Assembly (NCBI GenBank): GCA_013812695.1
Contig: JACCSZ010000048.1
Span: 1-18,115, forward strand
Direction of reading: 5' to 3'
Origin: Gemmatimonadales bacterium
Lineage (GTDB): Bacteria > Gemmatimonadota > Gemmatimonadetes > Gemmatimonadales > GWC2-71-9
DNA: 18,115 nt
The translations under genes and the position numbers were made by a program. Below the pieces are notes generated by a model, which was not told where the DNA came from, searched no databases, and worked only from the letters and a program-made list of their open reading frames with translations. Within the stretch, counting starts at the first letter, position 1; the number at the start of each line of letters is the position of its first letter. Positions 1 through 7,474 of the stretch are shown one piece after another.

Positions 1-2
1 TC

Positions 3-206
3 GCCGAGTACCCCTTGCGCCAGCGCGCCAAGCCGGGCATCACCGGCCTGGCCCAGATCAACCACCACTACGACCGCTCGCTCGAGGACGTCCGTACCAA
101 GGTGAGCTACGACCTCGAGTACATCCGCCGCCAGAGCCTGCGCGAGGACCTCCGCATCATGCTCAAGACCATCCCCGTCATCCTCCTGCGCCGCGGCGGG
201 TGGTGA
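3..206 (+). CDS. Polyprenyl-phosphate sugar-1-phosphate transferase, C-terminal fragment
   Basis: This is the 3' end of a gene that begins before the window; the frame is open from the first complete codon. About 67 residues remain. They carry the hallmark of the bacterial sugar transferase family (WbaP/WcaJ type, PF02397): an R-x-K-P-G-I-T-G-L-A-Q-I-N block at about residues 8-20 of the fragment, followed by the usual Y-D...Y-D-L-E-Y-I segment and a tail ending in an L-K-T-I-P-V-I-L hydrophobic stretch. Family members are inner-membrane enzymes that move a sugar-1-phosphate from a UDP-sugar to undecaprenyl phosphate, the priming step of exopolysaccharide or O-antigen synthesis. This fits the glycosyltransferases and flippase downstream. 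The sugar used cannot be told from this fragment. The family call is firm; the specificity is open. Confidence 0.9.
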   Translation, partial: AEYPLRQRAKPGITGLAQINHHYDRSLEDVRTKVSYDLEYIRRQSLREDLRIMLKTIPVILLRRGGW

Positions 207-248
207 GCGGCAAGGGCCGGCCCGCCTGACCTGTCGCGCCCAAGCCGC

Positions 249-288
249 AGACCCGCGGATCGCGTGATCCGTCGGTGGGTCTCCCACC
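249..288 (+). other. Two overlapping, mutually exclusive hairpins in the 207-405 gap
   Basis: In the gap after the sugar transferase gene, AGACCC (249-254) can pair with GGGTCT (277-282) around an inner stem CGGATC (256-261)/GATCCG (266-271). The GGG of the outer arm is also part of a perfect 6-bp hairpin, GGTGGG (274-279)/CCCACC (283-288), with a TCT loop. The two folds cannot form together. No T-run follows, so this is not a normal intrinsic terminator. A role as a processing signal or attenuator is speculative. Confidence 0.35.
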
Positions 289-392
289 TGCATTCCGAAT
301 TCAAGTCACCCGGCGACAAGTCGTTTTAGCGAGTATCCCTCCGCGTAACCGCCGCGGAACGGGCATTGCTGGATGCGCCGTGTCCAATCGCC

Positions 393-398
393 TATCTT
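393..398 (+). promoter_or_regulatory. -10-like TATCTT box, candidate leaderless promoter for the first GT2 gene
   Basis: TATCTT lies 7 nt upstream of the ATG at 406, so transcription would begin at or within a base or two of that ATG. No Shine-Dalgarno is visible before the ATG. The -35 region is poor (TGGATG at 370-375, 17 nt away, matches 3 of 6 positions). The same hexamer stands 8 nt before the histidine kinase ATG at 11595. The placement supports the start at 406 over the upstream in-frame ATG at 373, which would put the box inside the coding region. Confidence 0.4.
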
Positions 399-405
399 CC
401 AGCCG

Positions 406-1371
406 ATGAGAGTCGAGACCGGAGCACCCTTGGAACCTCAGCTATCGGTGGTCGCTCCGCTCTACAACGAGGCGGACAACGTGGAGCCGCTGGTTCAATG
501 GATTCTGGAGGCCCTCGGGACCTACCCCGGCACCTTCGAGGTCATTCTGGTCGATGACGGAAGCCGGGACGACACGTGGAGCAGAATCGCCGGCGCGGCG
601 GCTGCGCATCCCGCCATTCACGGCCTGAGGCTCGGCCGCAACGTGGGGCAGACGGCTGCGATGATGGCGGGGTTCGACCACGCGCGGGGCCGGGTCGTGG
701 TGAGTCTGGACGGCGACCTGCAAAACGATCCGCGTGACATCCCGATGCTGGTGGCCAAGCTGGACGAAGGGTACGATCTGGTGTGCGGTTGGCGCCAGCA
801 GCGCCAGGACAAGCTGATCCTCCGAAAGGTGCCCTCGTGGGTAGCCAATCGGCTGATTCGCCGGCTCACGGGCGTTCAGATCACCGACAATGGCTGTTCG
901 CTCAAGGCGTACCGTCGGGACCTGCTCGACCGCATCTCGCTGTATGCCGAGCAGCATCGGTTCATCCCCGCCCTGTCGGCGAGCGTCGGGGCCAGGATCA
1001 CCGAGCTGCCGGTCAGGCACCACGCCCGGCGGTTCGGCGAGAGCAAGTACGGCATCAGCCGGACGGTGAAGGTGCTGGTGGACCTCTTCACGCTCAAGAT
1101 GATCACGACTTTCCGGTCCCGGCCGCTGGTCGGGTTCGCGCTGGCCGCCATGCCGATGGTGGCTGCCGCGCTCGCGTTCACGGGACTGTGGGTCTACGCG
1201 GCGACGCATTTCACGCCGCTCAAGTCCGAGGCGATCGTGTTCCCGGGCGCCGCGCTCCTCTGGCTCGGCGCCGCCTTCTACCTCGCCATGCTCGGCCTTG
1301 TCGCCGAGGTGGCGCTCAGCAGCGAGCGCGAGAGCGCACGCGAGTTCCCGACCGCGTGGGAGGTACGTTGA
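406..1371 (+). CDS. Membrane-anchored GT2 glycosyltransferase, DPM/ArnC-like
   Basis: This is a 321-residue family 2 glycosyltransferase of the kind that transfers a sugar from a nucleotide sugar to polyprenyl phosphate (dolichol-phosphate mannose synthase, ArnC, GtrB). The GT-A domain comes first: V-D-D-G-S at residues 49-53, the metal-binding D-G-D at 102-104 followed by L-Q-N-D-P, D-N-G-C-S-L-K-A at 161-168, R-F-I-P-A-L at 185-190 and G-E-S-K-Y-G at 211-216. Two hydrophobic segments near 240-264 and 278-304 anchor the C-terminus. All expected catalytic motifs are present, so it is probably active. An in-frame ATG at 373 would add 11 residues, but the TATCTT box at 393 and the usual family N-terminus favour 406. 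The next gene, a paralogue, starts 2 nt after its stop, so the two are probably co-transcribed. The exact substrate is unknown. Confidence 0.9.
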   Translation: MRVETGAPLEPQLSVVAPLYNEADNVEPLVQWILEALGTYPGTFEVILVDDGSRDDTWSRIAGAAAAHPAIHGLRLGRNVGQTAAMMAGFDHARGRVVVSLDGDLQNDPRDIPMLVAKLDEGYDLVCGWRQQRQDKLILRKVPSWVANRLIRRLTGVQITDNGCSLKAYRRDLLDRISLYAEQHRFIPALSASVGARITELPVRHHARRFGESKYGISRTVKVLVDLFTLKMITTFRSRPLVGFALAAMPMVAAALAFTGLWVYAATHFTPLKSEAIVFPGAALLWLGAAFYLAMLGLVAEVALSSERESAREFPTAWEVR

Positions 1372-1373
1372 TC

Positions 1374-2363
1374 ATGACCGCCGAGGGCACCCTCATGGAG
1401 CCGACCGTCGAGCGTTCCGATGTGGCCGGGCCCGCCGATGGGCGGCTCGTGTCCGTGATCGTCCCGGTGGTGGAGCGCGCGGACGACCTGATGGCGCTGT
1501 ATCGCGCGTTCGCCGGTGAGCTCGATCGCCGCGGCGAGGAGCACGAGTTTCTGTTCGTGTTCGATGGCGGCTTCGCCGCGCCGCCCGAGCTGGTGGCCTT
1601 GAGCCATGAACGGGACGCCGTGCGGCTGTTCTCGTTCGCCCGCCCCTTCGGCGAAACCGCCGCACTCCGACTTGGCATCGAGCGGAGCCGCGGGGACGTG
1701 GTGGTCACTCTGCCGGCCTACTTTCAGGTGCAGGCGGAGGGGATCGGCCCATTGCTCGATGCGCTGCATGCCGGCGCCGATCTCGTCGTCGCCAACCGGT
1801 CCCCGCGGGTCGACAGCTGGCTCAACCGGTTTCAGTCGGGCGTGTTCCAGCGGATGCTGGGAGGGGTCACTGAACGGCGCTTCCACGACATCGCGTGCGG
1901 GGTCCGCGTCATTCGCCGCCCCGTCGCGGAAGCCCTGCCGCTCTACGGCGATCTCCACCGGTTCATTCCCGCGCTCGCGTTGCGGGAGGGCTACCGTGTG
2001 GACGAAGTGGCGGTTCCTCAGCATCCGAACGACGCGAGGACCCGGGTGTACGGACCCGCCACCTACCTACGCCGGCTGCTGGACGTGGCTGCGTTCTTCT
2101 TCCTGGCCAAGTTCACCGAAAAGCCGCTCCGATTTTTCGGGTTGGTGGGCTCCATCTGCTTCGTCCTCGGTGCGTTGACGGGGCTGGTGCTGCTCGCCGA
2201 CCGCCTGGCCGGCCAAGGTATCGCCAACCGCCCGCTCCTGCTGCTGGCGGTGCTGCTGATTGCCTTGGGCGTTCAGCTCATGGGCCTCGGTCTCGTCGGC
2301 GAGATCATCGTCCACCTGCGCTCGCCGCACCGCCGCGCGTACCGCGTCCGCGAGCGGGTTTGA
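1374..2363 (+). CDS. GT2-family protein with degenerate catalytic motifs (probable pseudo-glycosyltransferase)
   Basis: At 329 residues it shares the layout of the preceding GT2 protein: a GT-A-like domain, then C-terminal hydrophobic segments near 255-276 and 287-311. It also keeps family landmarks, including D-I-A-C-G-V-R-V-I at 172-180, R-F-I-P-A-L at 196-201 and a late Y-G at 226-227. The nucleotide- and metal-binding sites are gone, however. The D-D-G-S motif reads F-D-G-G-F (63-67), the L-D-G-D-L-Q block reads L-P-A-Y-F-Q (113-118), and G-E-S-K-Y-G reads A-R-T-R-V-Y-G. The reading frame is intact throughout, so this is not a decaying pseudogene. The likeliest reading is a non-catalytic partner of the upstream GT2, or a carrier-binding or scaffolding subunit. 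The ATG at 1374 is preferred; an in-frame TTG at 1368 overlapping the previous stop is possible. Family membership is sure; the role is inferred. Confidence 0.85.
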   Translation: MTAEGTLMEPTVERSDVAGPADGRLVSVIVPVVERADDLMALYRAFAGELDRRGEEHEFLFVFDGGFAAPPELVALSHERDAVRLFSFARPFGETAALRLGIERSRGDVVVTLPAYFQVQAEGIGPLLDALHAGADLVVANRSPRVDSWLNRFQSGVFQRMLGGVTERRFHDIACGVRVIRRPVAEALPLYGDLHRFIPALALREGYRVDEVAVPQHPNDARTRVYGPATYLRRLLDVAAFFFLAKFTEKPLRFFGLVGSICFVLGALTGLVLLADRLAGQGIANRPLLLLAVLLIALGVQLMGLGLVGEIIVHLRSPHRRAYRVRERV

Positions 2364-2446
2364 CGCCCAGGACCACGATGCTGCCGGCCGCCGGCCGGCC
2401 CCGCCTCGCGCCGCCCTGAAGTGAAGCAGCCGACCGCCAGGCACCG

Positions 2447-3961
2447 ATGCAACGCGACCTAGACCGCCTGGCCGGCATGGAGCACGACGTCGTCGTCGTG
2501 GGAGGCGGCATCCACGGGGCGTGCATCGCCTGGGACGCGGCGCTCCGTGGCCTTCGGGTAGCGCTGATCGAGCGCGACGATTTCGGTGGCGCCACCTCGG
2601 CCAACAGCCTGCGGATTGTGCACGGCGGGCTTCGTTATCTGGCCCGCGGCGCTCTCCGCCGCATGCGCGAGTCCATCCAGGAACGCTCGGCGTTTCTCCG
2701 CATCGCTCCCTCACTCGTCGAACCCTTGCCCGTGCTGATCCCGACGCGCGGCGCGGGAACTCAAAGCCGCCCGGCGATGGCTGCAGCCCTCGCCCTCAAC
2801 GATCAGCTCTCCTTGGGCCGGAACCGCGGGCTCGGCCCCGATCACCGACTGCCCCGAGGGCGTCTACTTTCCATCCAGGAGTGCGAACGGCTGTTTCCGG
2901 CTTTCCCGTCGGAGGGGACGAGCGGAGGCGCACTCTGGCACGACGCGCGGGTCCGGCATCCGGAGCGGCTTATACTCGCGTTCGTGCGCGGGGCTGTGAG
3001 CCGTGGCGCCGCGGCAGCCAACTACGTCAGGATGGAGCGGGTGACGCATGAGGGTGGAGCCGTGCGCGGCGTGGCGGCGACCGACCTGCTTGGCGGCGGG
3101 CCGGTCGAGGTGCGCGGCCGCGCGGTGGTCATCGCCGCAGGGCCATGGACGGGTCAGCTCGTCGGCGGCGAGCGGTCGGGGCACCCGCAGGCGTTCGCCC
3201 TCAACCTGGTGGTGGGCCGCCGGCTCGCCGAGGCGGCAGTGGGGCTTCGAGTGGCCAATGGCGCCGACGAGGACCCCATCATCGGCGGCGGGCGATTCGT
3301 CTTTCTGGTGCCGCAGGACGACCGGACGTTTCTGGGCACCTGGTACGCGCGGGCCGACGGTCAGGACACGGGCGGTCTCATCCAGCGGGGCTCGGTGGCG
3401 TTGCTGGATGAGTTCCGCTCGGCGTGCGGGGCGGCAGCGCTCGATGAGGCCGATGTGATAGGCTGCCAGTGGGGCTGGCTGCCGCTCAAGAGCGGCCGGG
3501 AGCGGGGGCGGGAGGATGCCTTGGCCGAACGCCCGTGTGTCATGGGCCATGGAGCGTCGGACGGCATCGGTGGTATGTTCTCGGTCGAAGGTGTCAAGTA
3601 CACGGGTGCCCGCCGGGTGGCCGAGGACGTGGTGGACCGGGTCGTGAGCGCCCTCGGCATCGCGGTCGACCGCTGCCGGACCGCGCACACGCCGGTGGAC
3701 GAAGACGACGTTGGAGCGGCCAGTGCATCCCTGCACGCGCGGGTCCGTCACGCCGTGCGGGACGAGATGGCCGTCCGGCTGTCGGACGTGGTGTTGCGAC
3801 GGATCGGGTCCGGCCTTCCCCCAGCGGCCGAGGCGGTGGCGGCGGCGGCCCGAATCACTGGCGCCGAGCTTGGATGGACTCCGCCGCGGGAGCAGGCGGA
3901 AATCGAGGCTGTGATGAGCCAGATCAGAACGACTTCTTCGGTCGTGGAGCTGCCAGCGTGA
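2447..3961 (+). CDS. GlpD-like FAD-dependent oxidoreductase
   Basis: This 504-residue protein belongs to the FAD-dependent glycerol-3-phosphate dehydrogenase family (DAO fold plus C-terminal helical domain). The dinucleotide-binding G-G-G-I-H-G is at 19-24, I-E-R-D-D-F follows at 41-46, and the family block H-G-G-L-R-Y is at 59-64. The C-terminal portion (about 400-490) matches the GlpD cap domain in character. GlpD normally feeds glycerol-3-phosphate electrons to quinone at the inner membrane. Two things argue for another substrate here: the usual G-[VL]-R-P motif reads G-W-L-P (343-346), losing the arginine, and the G-G-K-L-T-T block reads V-K-Y-T-G-A-R around K384. The gene sits between glycosyltransferase genes, with no glpK or glpF nearby. 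An ATG at 2477 is an alternative start, but 2447 gives an N-terminal extension seen in many GlpD proteins. Its stop overlaps the next gene by 4 nt (GTGA). Confidence 0.85.
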   Translation: MQRDLDRLAGMEHDVVVVGGGIHGACIAWDAALRGLRVALIERDDFGGATSANSLRIVHGGLRYLARGALRRMRESIQERSAFLRIAPSLVEPLPVLIPTRGAGTQSRPAMAAALALNDQLSLGRNRGLGPDHRLPRGRLLSIQECERLFPAFPSEGTSGGALWHDARVRHPERLILAFVRGAVSRGAAAANYVRMERVTHEGGAVRGVAATDLLGGGPVEVRGRAVVIAAGPWTGQLVGGERSGHPQAFALNLVVGRRLAEAAVGLRVANGADEDPIIGGGRFVFLVPQDDRTFLGTWYARADGQDTGGLIQRGSVALLDEFRSACGAAALDEADVIGCQWGWLPLKSGRERGREDALAERPCVMGHGASDGIGGMFSVEGVKYTGARRVAEDVVDRVVSALGIAVDRCRTAHTPVDEDDVGAASASLHARVRHAVRDEMAVRLSDVVLRRIGSGLPPAAEAVAAAARITGAELGWTPPREQAEIEAVMSQIRTTSSVVELPA

Positions 3962-5142
3962 ACATTCTGGTCCTGGCACCGCACCCGTTCTTTCAGGCGA
4001 GAGGCACCCCGCTGGCGGTCCGTACCGTGCTGGAGTTCCTGAGCGCGCGCGGGCACCAGGTGGACGTGCTGACGCTGCATGAGGGCGAGGACGTGGCGAT
4101 CCCGAACGTCAGGATCTTCCGGACTCCGAGCATTCCCGGCGTGCGGAATATCCGTCCCGGGTTTTCCGTCAAGAAGGTGCTCTGCGACGGGTTGATGCTG
4201 GTTGCCTGCCTGCGCATGGTGCGGCGGAAGCGCTACGATCTCATCCACGCGGTCGAGGAATCGGCGTTCATCGCGGCCGTGGCGCGCTCGGTGTCCGGCG
4301 TACCCTACGTCTACGACATGGATTCATCGCTCGCCGAGCAGATGGTGGAAGCATATCCACGGCTTCATGTCGCGCTGCCGATCATGCGCTACTGCGAGTC
4401 GGTCGCGGTCCGGCGGAGCCTCGGCGTGCTCACCGTGTGCGCGGCGCTCGAGGACGTGGCACACGGCCACGATCCCGGGAAGGTGGTCGGGAGGGTCGAA
4501 GACAGCACGTTGCTGCCGCCCGAGCTTCCCGGCGGCGGCAACGGGAACGGCGGCATCCTTGAGTGGGCGCGGCGGGACGGGTTGATCGCCATGTACGTCG
4601 GCAACCTCCAGCGCTACCAAGGCATCGACCTGCTGCTCGAAGGGTTCCAGCACACGCTGCGCCGGGTGCCGCGGGCCAGCCTCGTGATCGTCGGCGGGCG
4701 CGAGGATGACATCCGGCGTTATCGCCGCATGGCCGAGGTCCTCGGGATTCTGCCCCGGGTGCATTTCCTCGGGCCGCGCCCGGTGAGCGCGCTGCCGGAC
4801 CTGCTGCGCGAGGCGGACGTGCTGGTGTCGCCGAGGCTCACGGGCCTCAACACACCGATGAAGATCTACTCCTACCTCGATTCGGGCACGGCGGTGCTGG
4901 CGACCCGGCTCCAAACTCATACGCAGGTGCTGGACGACCGGACCGCGTACCTGGTGGACCCGGAGCCCGAAACCTTCGGCGCCGGGCTGGCCGACCTGCT
5001 GACCGACGAGCCGTTGCGCCACCGCCTGGCATCGCAGGCCAAGGAATACGTGCAGGAGGAGTTCACGCCCGAGGCTGCGTGGCGAAAGCTGGGGATGTTC
5101 TACGACGACATGGAGGCCAAGGCCGCCGGGGCCAGGGCGTGA
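3958..5142 (+). CDS. GT4-family glycosyltransferase
   Basis: This is a 394-residue GT-B glycosyltransferase. It opens with the N-terminal beta strand M-N-I-L-V-L-A-P-H-P-F-F, then a Q-A-R-G-T-P-L-A-V block, as in a common subgroup of family 4. The C-terminal Rossmann domain starts with M-Y-V-G-N-L-Q-R-Y-Q-G, contains V-I-V-G-G-R, and has an N-T-P-M-K-I-Y-S-Y-L segment where other GT4 enzymes carry the E-x7-E region. The expected job is cytoplasmic transfer of a sugar from a nucleotide sugar to a growing lipid-linked glycan. The GTG start at 3958 is chosen because it gives this N-terminus exactly and overlaps the preceding stop as GTGA, a coupling arrangement repeated at its own 3' end. Donor and acceptor are not predictable. 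Confidence 0.9.
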   Translation: MNILVLAPHPFFQARGTPLAVRTVLEFLSARGHQVDVLTLHEGEDVAIPNVRIFRTPSIPGVRNIRPGFSVKKVLCDGLMLVACLRMVRRKRYDLIHAVEESAFIAAVARSVSGVPYVYDMDSSLAEQMVEAYPRLHVALPIMRYCESVAVRRSLGVLTVCAALEDVAHGHDPGKVVGRVEDSTLLPPELPGGGNGNGGILEWARRDGLIAMYVGNLQRYQGIDLLLEGFQHTLRRVPRASLVIVGGREDDIRRYRRMAEVLGILPRVHFLGPRPVSALPDLLREADVLVSPRLTGLNTPMKIYSYLDSGTAVLATRLQTHTQVLDDRTAYLVDPEPETFGAGLADLLTDEPLRHRLASQAKEYVQEEFTPEAAWRKLGMFYDDMEAKAAGARA

Positions 5143-6359
5143 AGCGCCTCTGGTCCTCACCCACCCTGCGCAGCATGGTGGTCTACGGCGCCTCGGGCCT
5201 GGGGTTCTCGGGCGCGAACATCATCCTCGCTCGATACCTTCCAACGCAGCAGTACGCCCTCTTCACACTAGTCATCGCCCTCGGAAATCTCGGATATACG
5301 CTGGCGCCCGCCGGCCTGGACGGCGTGGTGAATCGCCGGCAGCTCGAAGCCGGACCTTCGCTGCTCGCGCGCGTCATCCCGCCCGCGGCGCTGGCCGGCC
5401 TCGCCATGGCGGCGATCGGGATAGCCGCGTACGGGATGTCGCCCGCGATGGGGGCGATGCTGTTCGTCTCGTCGGCCGGCGGCGGCGTGATGCTCGTGGC
5501 GGGCGCGAAGTTTCAGAGCGAGCGCCGCTATGGCGTCTCGCTGGCGCTCATGCAAAGCCCCAACATCGTGCTCCTGCTGGCGGCGCTCGCCGTCGTCGCG
5601 ACCCAAGATCGCCAAGCGTGGCTGCCGGTGCTGATATCGACGGCCGGCTTCGTGGCGGCCGCGACGTATGGATGGAGGGTGCTGCTCGCGGAGCGACACG
5701 GCAAGCCGGAGGGGAAGACGCTCATCCACTGGCGGGAGGCGCTCGCGTTCGCGGGAATCAACGCGTCCGGGCTGCTGCTGATCCAGCTCGAACGCCTGCT
5801 CATCCCTCACGTGCTGCCGCTCGCGGACCTGGCGGTTTACGGCGTGCTCGGCGCGATCGCCGGCTCACTCTTTCGGGTGCTCCAGATGGGCGTGGGCTTC
5901 AGCCTGCTCCCGAGGCTCCGGGCGGCGACGACGGTCGGCGAGCGCCGACGCCTGATCGCCCACGAGGCGAAACTGGTCGGCGGGATCGTCGTGCTGGGGT
6001 CCGCGGTCATCTGGCTGCTCACGCCCCTGGTCGAGCGCTGGTTGCTGGACGGCAAGTACCACCTGGCCGGCTCGCTGGTGCTCGCGGCGATCTTCAGCGG
6101 GGTGACCAAGATCGCCAACGCATTCACGAAAGCCGCCGCCTCGGCGCTGGCCGACCCGCGCGAGCTCGCGCTCGTGAACATTCTGGGCTGGGCGTCGGTG
6201 GGCGTGGCGGTGGCGGGCGCGTTCGTCGGCGCGCGGTGGGGGCTCGCCGGCCTGATCTACGGTGTCGGCTTCGGCTGGCTGCTCCGCGCCATCGTCGCGT
6301 TCGCGATGGTCGTCCGGCACCTGCGCCTGCCGGTATCCGTTCCCGCCACCGCGGCGTGA
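5139..6359 (+). CDS. Polysaccharide flippase of the MOP superfamily (Wzx-like)
   Basis: This 406-residue polytopic membrane protein has an evenly spaced series of hydrophobic segments. It opens with the typical R-S-M-V-V-Y-G-A-S-G-L-G-F entry into the first helix and an A-R-Y-L-P-T-Q-Q-Y-A-L-F segment, as in lipopolysaccharide and exopolysaccharide flippases. Length is close to the usual 400-480 residues. The family moves undecaprenyl-linked glycan units across the inner membrane. The start is GTG 5139, overlapping the GT4 stop by 4 nt; the in-frame candidate at 5079 would put about 20 charged residues before the first helix and lies inside the GT4 gene. No polymerase (Wzy) or Wzz-like gene is seen in the window, so the rest of the assembly machinery must lie elsewhere, perhaps upstream. 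The gene converges with the minus-strand GT4 gene 27 nt away. Confidence 0.85.
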   Translation: MKRLWSSPTLRSMVVYGASGLGFSGANIILARYLPTQQYALFTLVIALGNLGYTLAPAGLDGVVNRRQLEAGPSLLARVIPPAALAGLAMAAIGIAAYGMSPAMGAMLFVSSAGGGVMLVAGAKFQSERRYGVSLALMQSPNIVLLLAALAVVATQDRQAWLPVLISTAGFVAAATYGWRVLLAERHGKPEGKTLIHWREALAFAGINASGLLLIQLERLLIPHVLPLADLAVYGVLGAIAGSLFRVLQMGVGFSLLPRLRAATTVGERRRLIAHEAKLVGGIVVLGSAVIWLLTPLVERWLLDGKYHLAGSLVLAAIFSGVTKIANAFTKAAASALADPRELALVNILGWASVGVAVAGAFVGARWGLAGLIYGVGFGWLLRAIVAFAMVVRHLRLPVSVPATAA

Positions 6360-6386
6360 CCTCCCTGGACGCTCCGAGCGCTCGAG

Positions 6387-7298
6387 CTAGCGCGCCCTCG
6401 CCGCGACTAGGAGCTCGGCCAGCAGCGTGCGCGCGCTATCGGACCATGAGAAGGTCGCCGCCCGGCGCAGCCCGCGGCCGCGGAGGTCGTGCACCAGGCG
6501 ATCGTCGAAGCTCACGCGCTCCATCGCGGACCCGAGTGCATCCACGTCGTCCGGTTCAACCAGGAGCCCCGCGTTGCCCGCGACCTCAGGGCACGCGGAA
6601 GTGGCCGAGGTCACCACCGGGCAGCCGCAGGCCATGGCCTCCACGATAGGAATGCCGAAGCTCTCGTAGCGCGAGGGAAAGACCAGGGCGCGCGCCATGC
6701 TGTACAGCGCCGGCATGTCGGTAAATTCGACAAAGCCGGGCGTGTGGACCGCGTCGCTGCCGGTGAACGCGCCCACGACATCCGGCGTCAGCCGGTCGGC
6801 GATGCCGATACCCAGGATTACCAAAGCCGGGGGCAGCTTGCGCTCCCCGGCGGAGCGGGTCCGCATTCGCCCGTAGGCCTCGAGCGCCACCTCCACGTTC
6901 TTCCGGGGCGTGAGGGCCTTCAAGGCTGTCTGCTCCTGGATCTGGTGCCCCCTCACAACCATCAACAGGTACGGCGGTGCCGGCAACTGGTAGCGTTCGC
7001 GCACCCGTGCGAGTGTCGCGGGATCGGTCACGGGGGGAGTGCCGAACTTGTGGTGGAAGAGCACGTCGAGACTTTCCCGGCGCGCGGCGAGCGGGACGAG
7101 CACCTGGTCCCCCACCAGCTTCGCGCCGCCCGGCAGCACCACTTCGCGGACGTTCGCACGGCCGCGATAGCGGCCCGACTGGCCCGCATTCGAGTAGAAG
7201 GCGACGTACTCATTGTGGACGCCCGCTTCGAACAGCGCGTCACACAGTTTCCGGATGTAGATGCCTTGACCATCGACATCGTCGATGGCCCTGAGCAT
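6387..7298 (-). CDS. GT4-family glycosyltransferase, minus strand
   Basis: This is a GT-B glycosyltransferase of about 303 residues. The C-terminal domain shows T-P-R-K-N-V (donor side), H-T-P-G-F-V, then S-R-Y-E-S-F-G-I-P-I-V-E-A-M-A, which contains the family 4 E-x7-E signature, and C-P-E-V-A-G-N-A-G-L-L-V. It should add a sugar to the locus glycan in the cytoplasm. The start is a problem. The ATG at 7298 lies within what looks like the first beta strand: upstream codons read L-R-I-G-L before M-L-R-A-I-D-D, as in full-length relatives. The upstream frame stays open to a stop at 7380-7382 without any ATG, GTG or TTG. Either a rare start codon (ATT 7307 or CTG 7301) is used or the protein is slightly short. 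It is the only minus-strand gene in the glycan region, so it is separately controlled. Confidence 0.85.
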   Translation of the reverse strand: MLRAIDDVDGQGIYIRKLCDALFEAGVHNEYVAFYSNAGQSGRYRGRANVREVVLPGGAKLVGDQVLVPLAARRESLDVLFHHKFGTPPVTDPATLARVRERYQLPAPPYLLMVVRGHQIQEQTALKALTPRKNVEVALEAYGRMRTRSAGERKLPPALVILGIGIADRLTPDVVGAFTGSDAVHTPGFVEFTDMPALYSMARALVFPSRYESFGIPIVEAMACGCPVVTSATSACPEVAGNAGLLVEPDDVDALGSAMERVSFDDRLVHDLRGRGLRRAATFSWSDSARTLLAELLVAARAR

Positions 7299-7465
7299 CA
7301 GCCCAATCCGGAGGGGACGATTGGCGGTGTTGTCGAGAGGATGCCACTGCAGCGGGGACGTCGGAATGCGTGCTCGATTTCAGCATGTCGATTTGAGCCG
7401 GCGGTCTTGGACTGGAGGTGCAGCGTATTGGATCGGGCCTGCGTGCAGGGCGCGGCGGAAGCACG

Positions 7466-7474
7466 TTTATACCA
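7466..7474 (-). promoter_or_regulatory. Extended -10 element (TGG-TATAAA) facing the minus-strand GT4 gene
   Basis: Read on the minus strand, the inner repeat copy ends TGGTATAAA, a good match to an extended -10 (TGnTATAAT). The outer copy gives TGGTATAGC at the same relative position, a weaker version 20 bp upstream. There is no convincing -35, as is usual for extended -10 promoters. The leader to the ATG at 7298 would be about 160 nt. Confidence 0.35.

Noticed and set aside
2380..2402. Repeated GCCGGCC motifs between the second GT2 and the GlpD-like gene
   Set aside because: Low-complexity G+C-rich sequence with no stable unique stem or spacing; nothing supports a regulatory site.
2864..3979. 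Long minus-strand open frame across the GlpD-like gene
   Set aside because: It is a shadow of the plus-strand gene caused by high G+C codon use; its translation shows no family motif.
6371..6393. Inverted repeats (GAGCGCTC, GCGCT/AGCGC) between the convergent flippase and GT4 genes as a bidirectional terminator
   Set aside because: Stems are 4-5 bp, overlap the GT4 stop codon, and no T-run follows on either strand.
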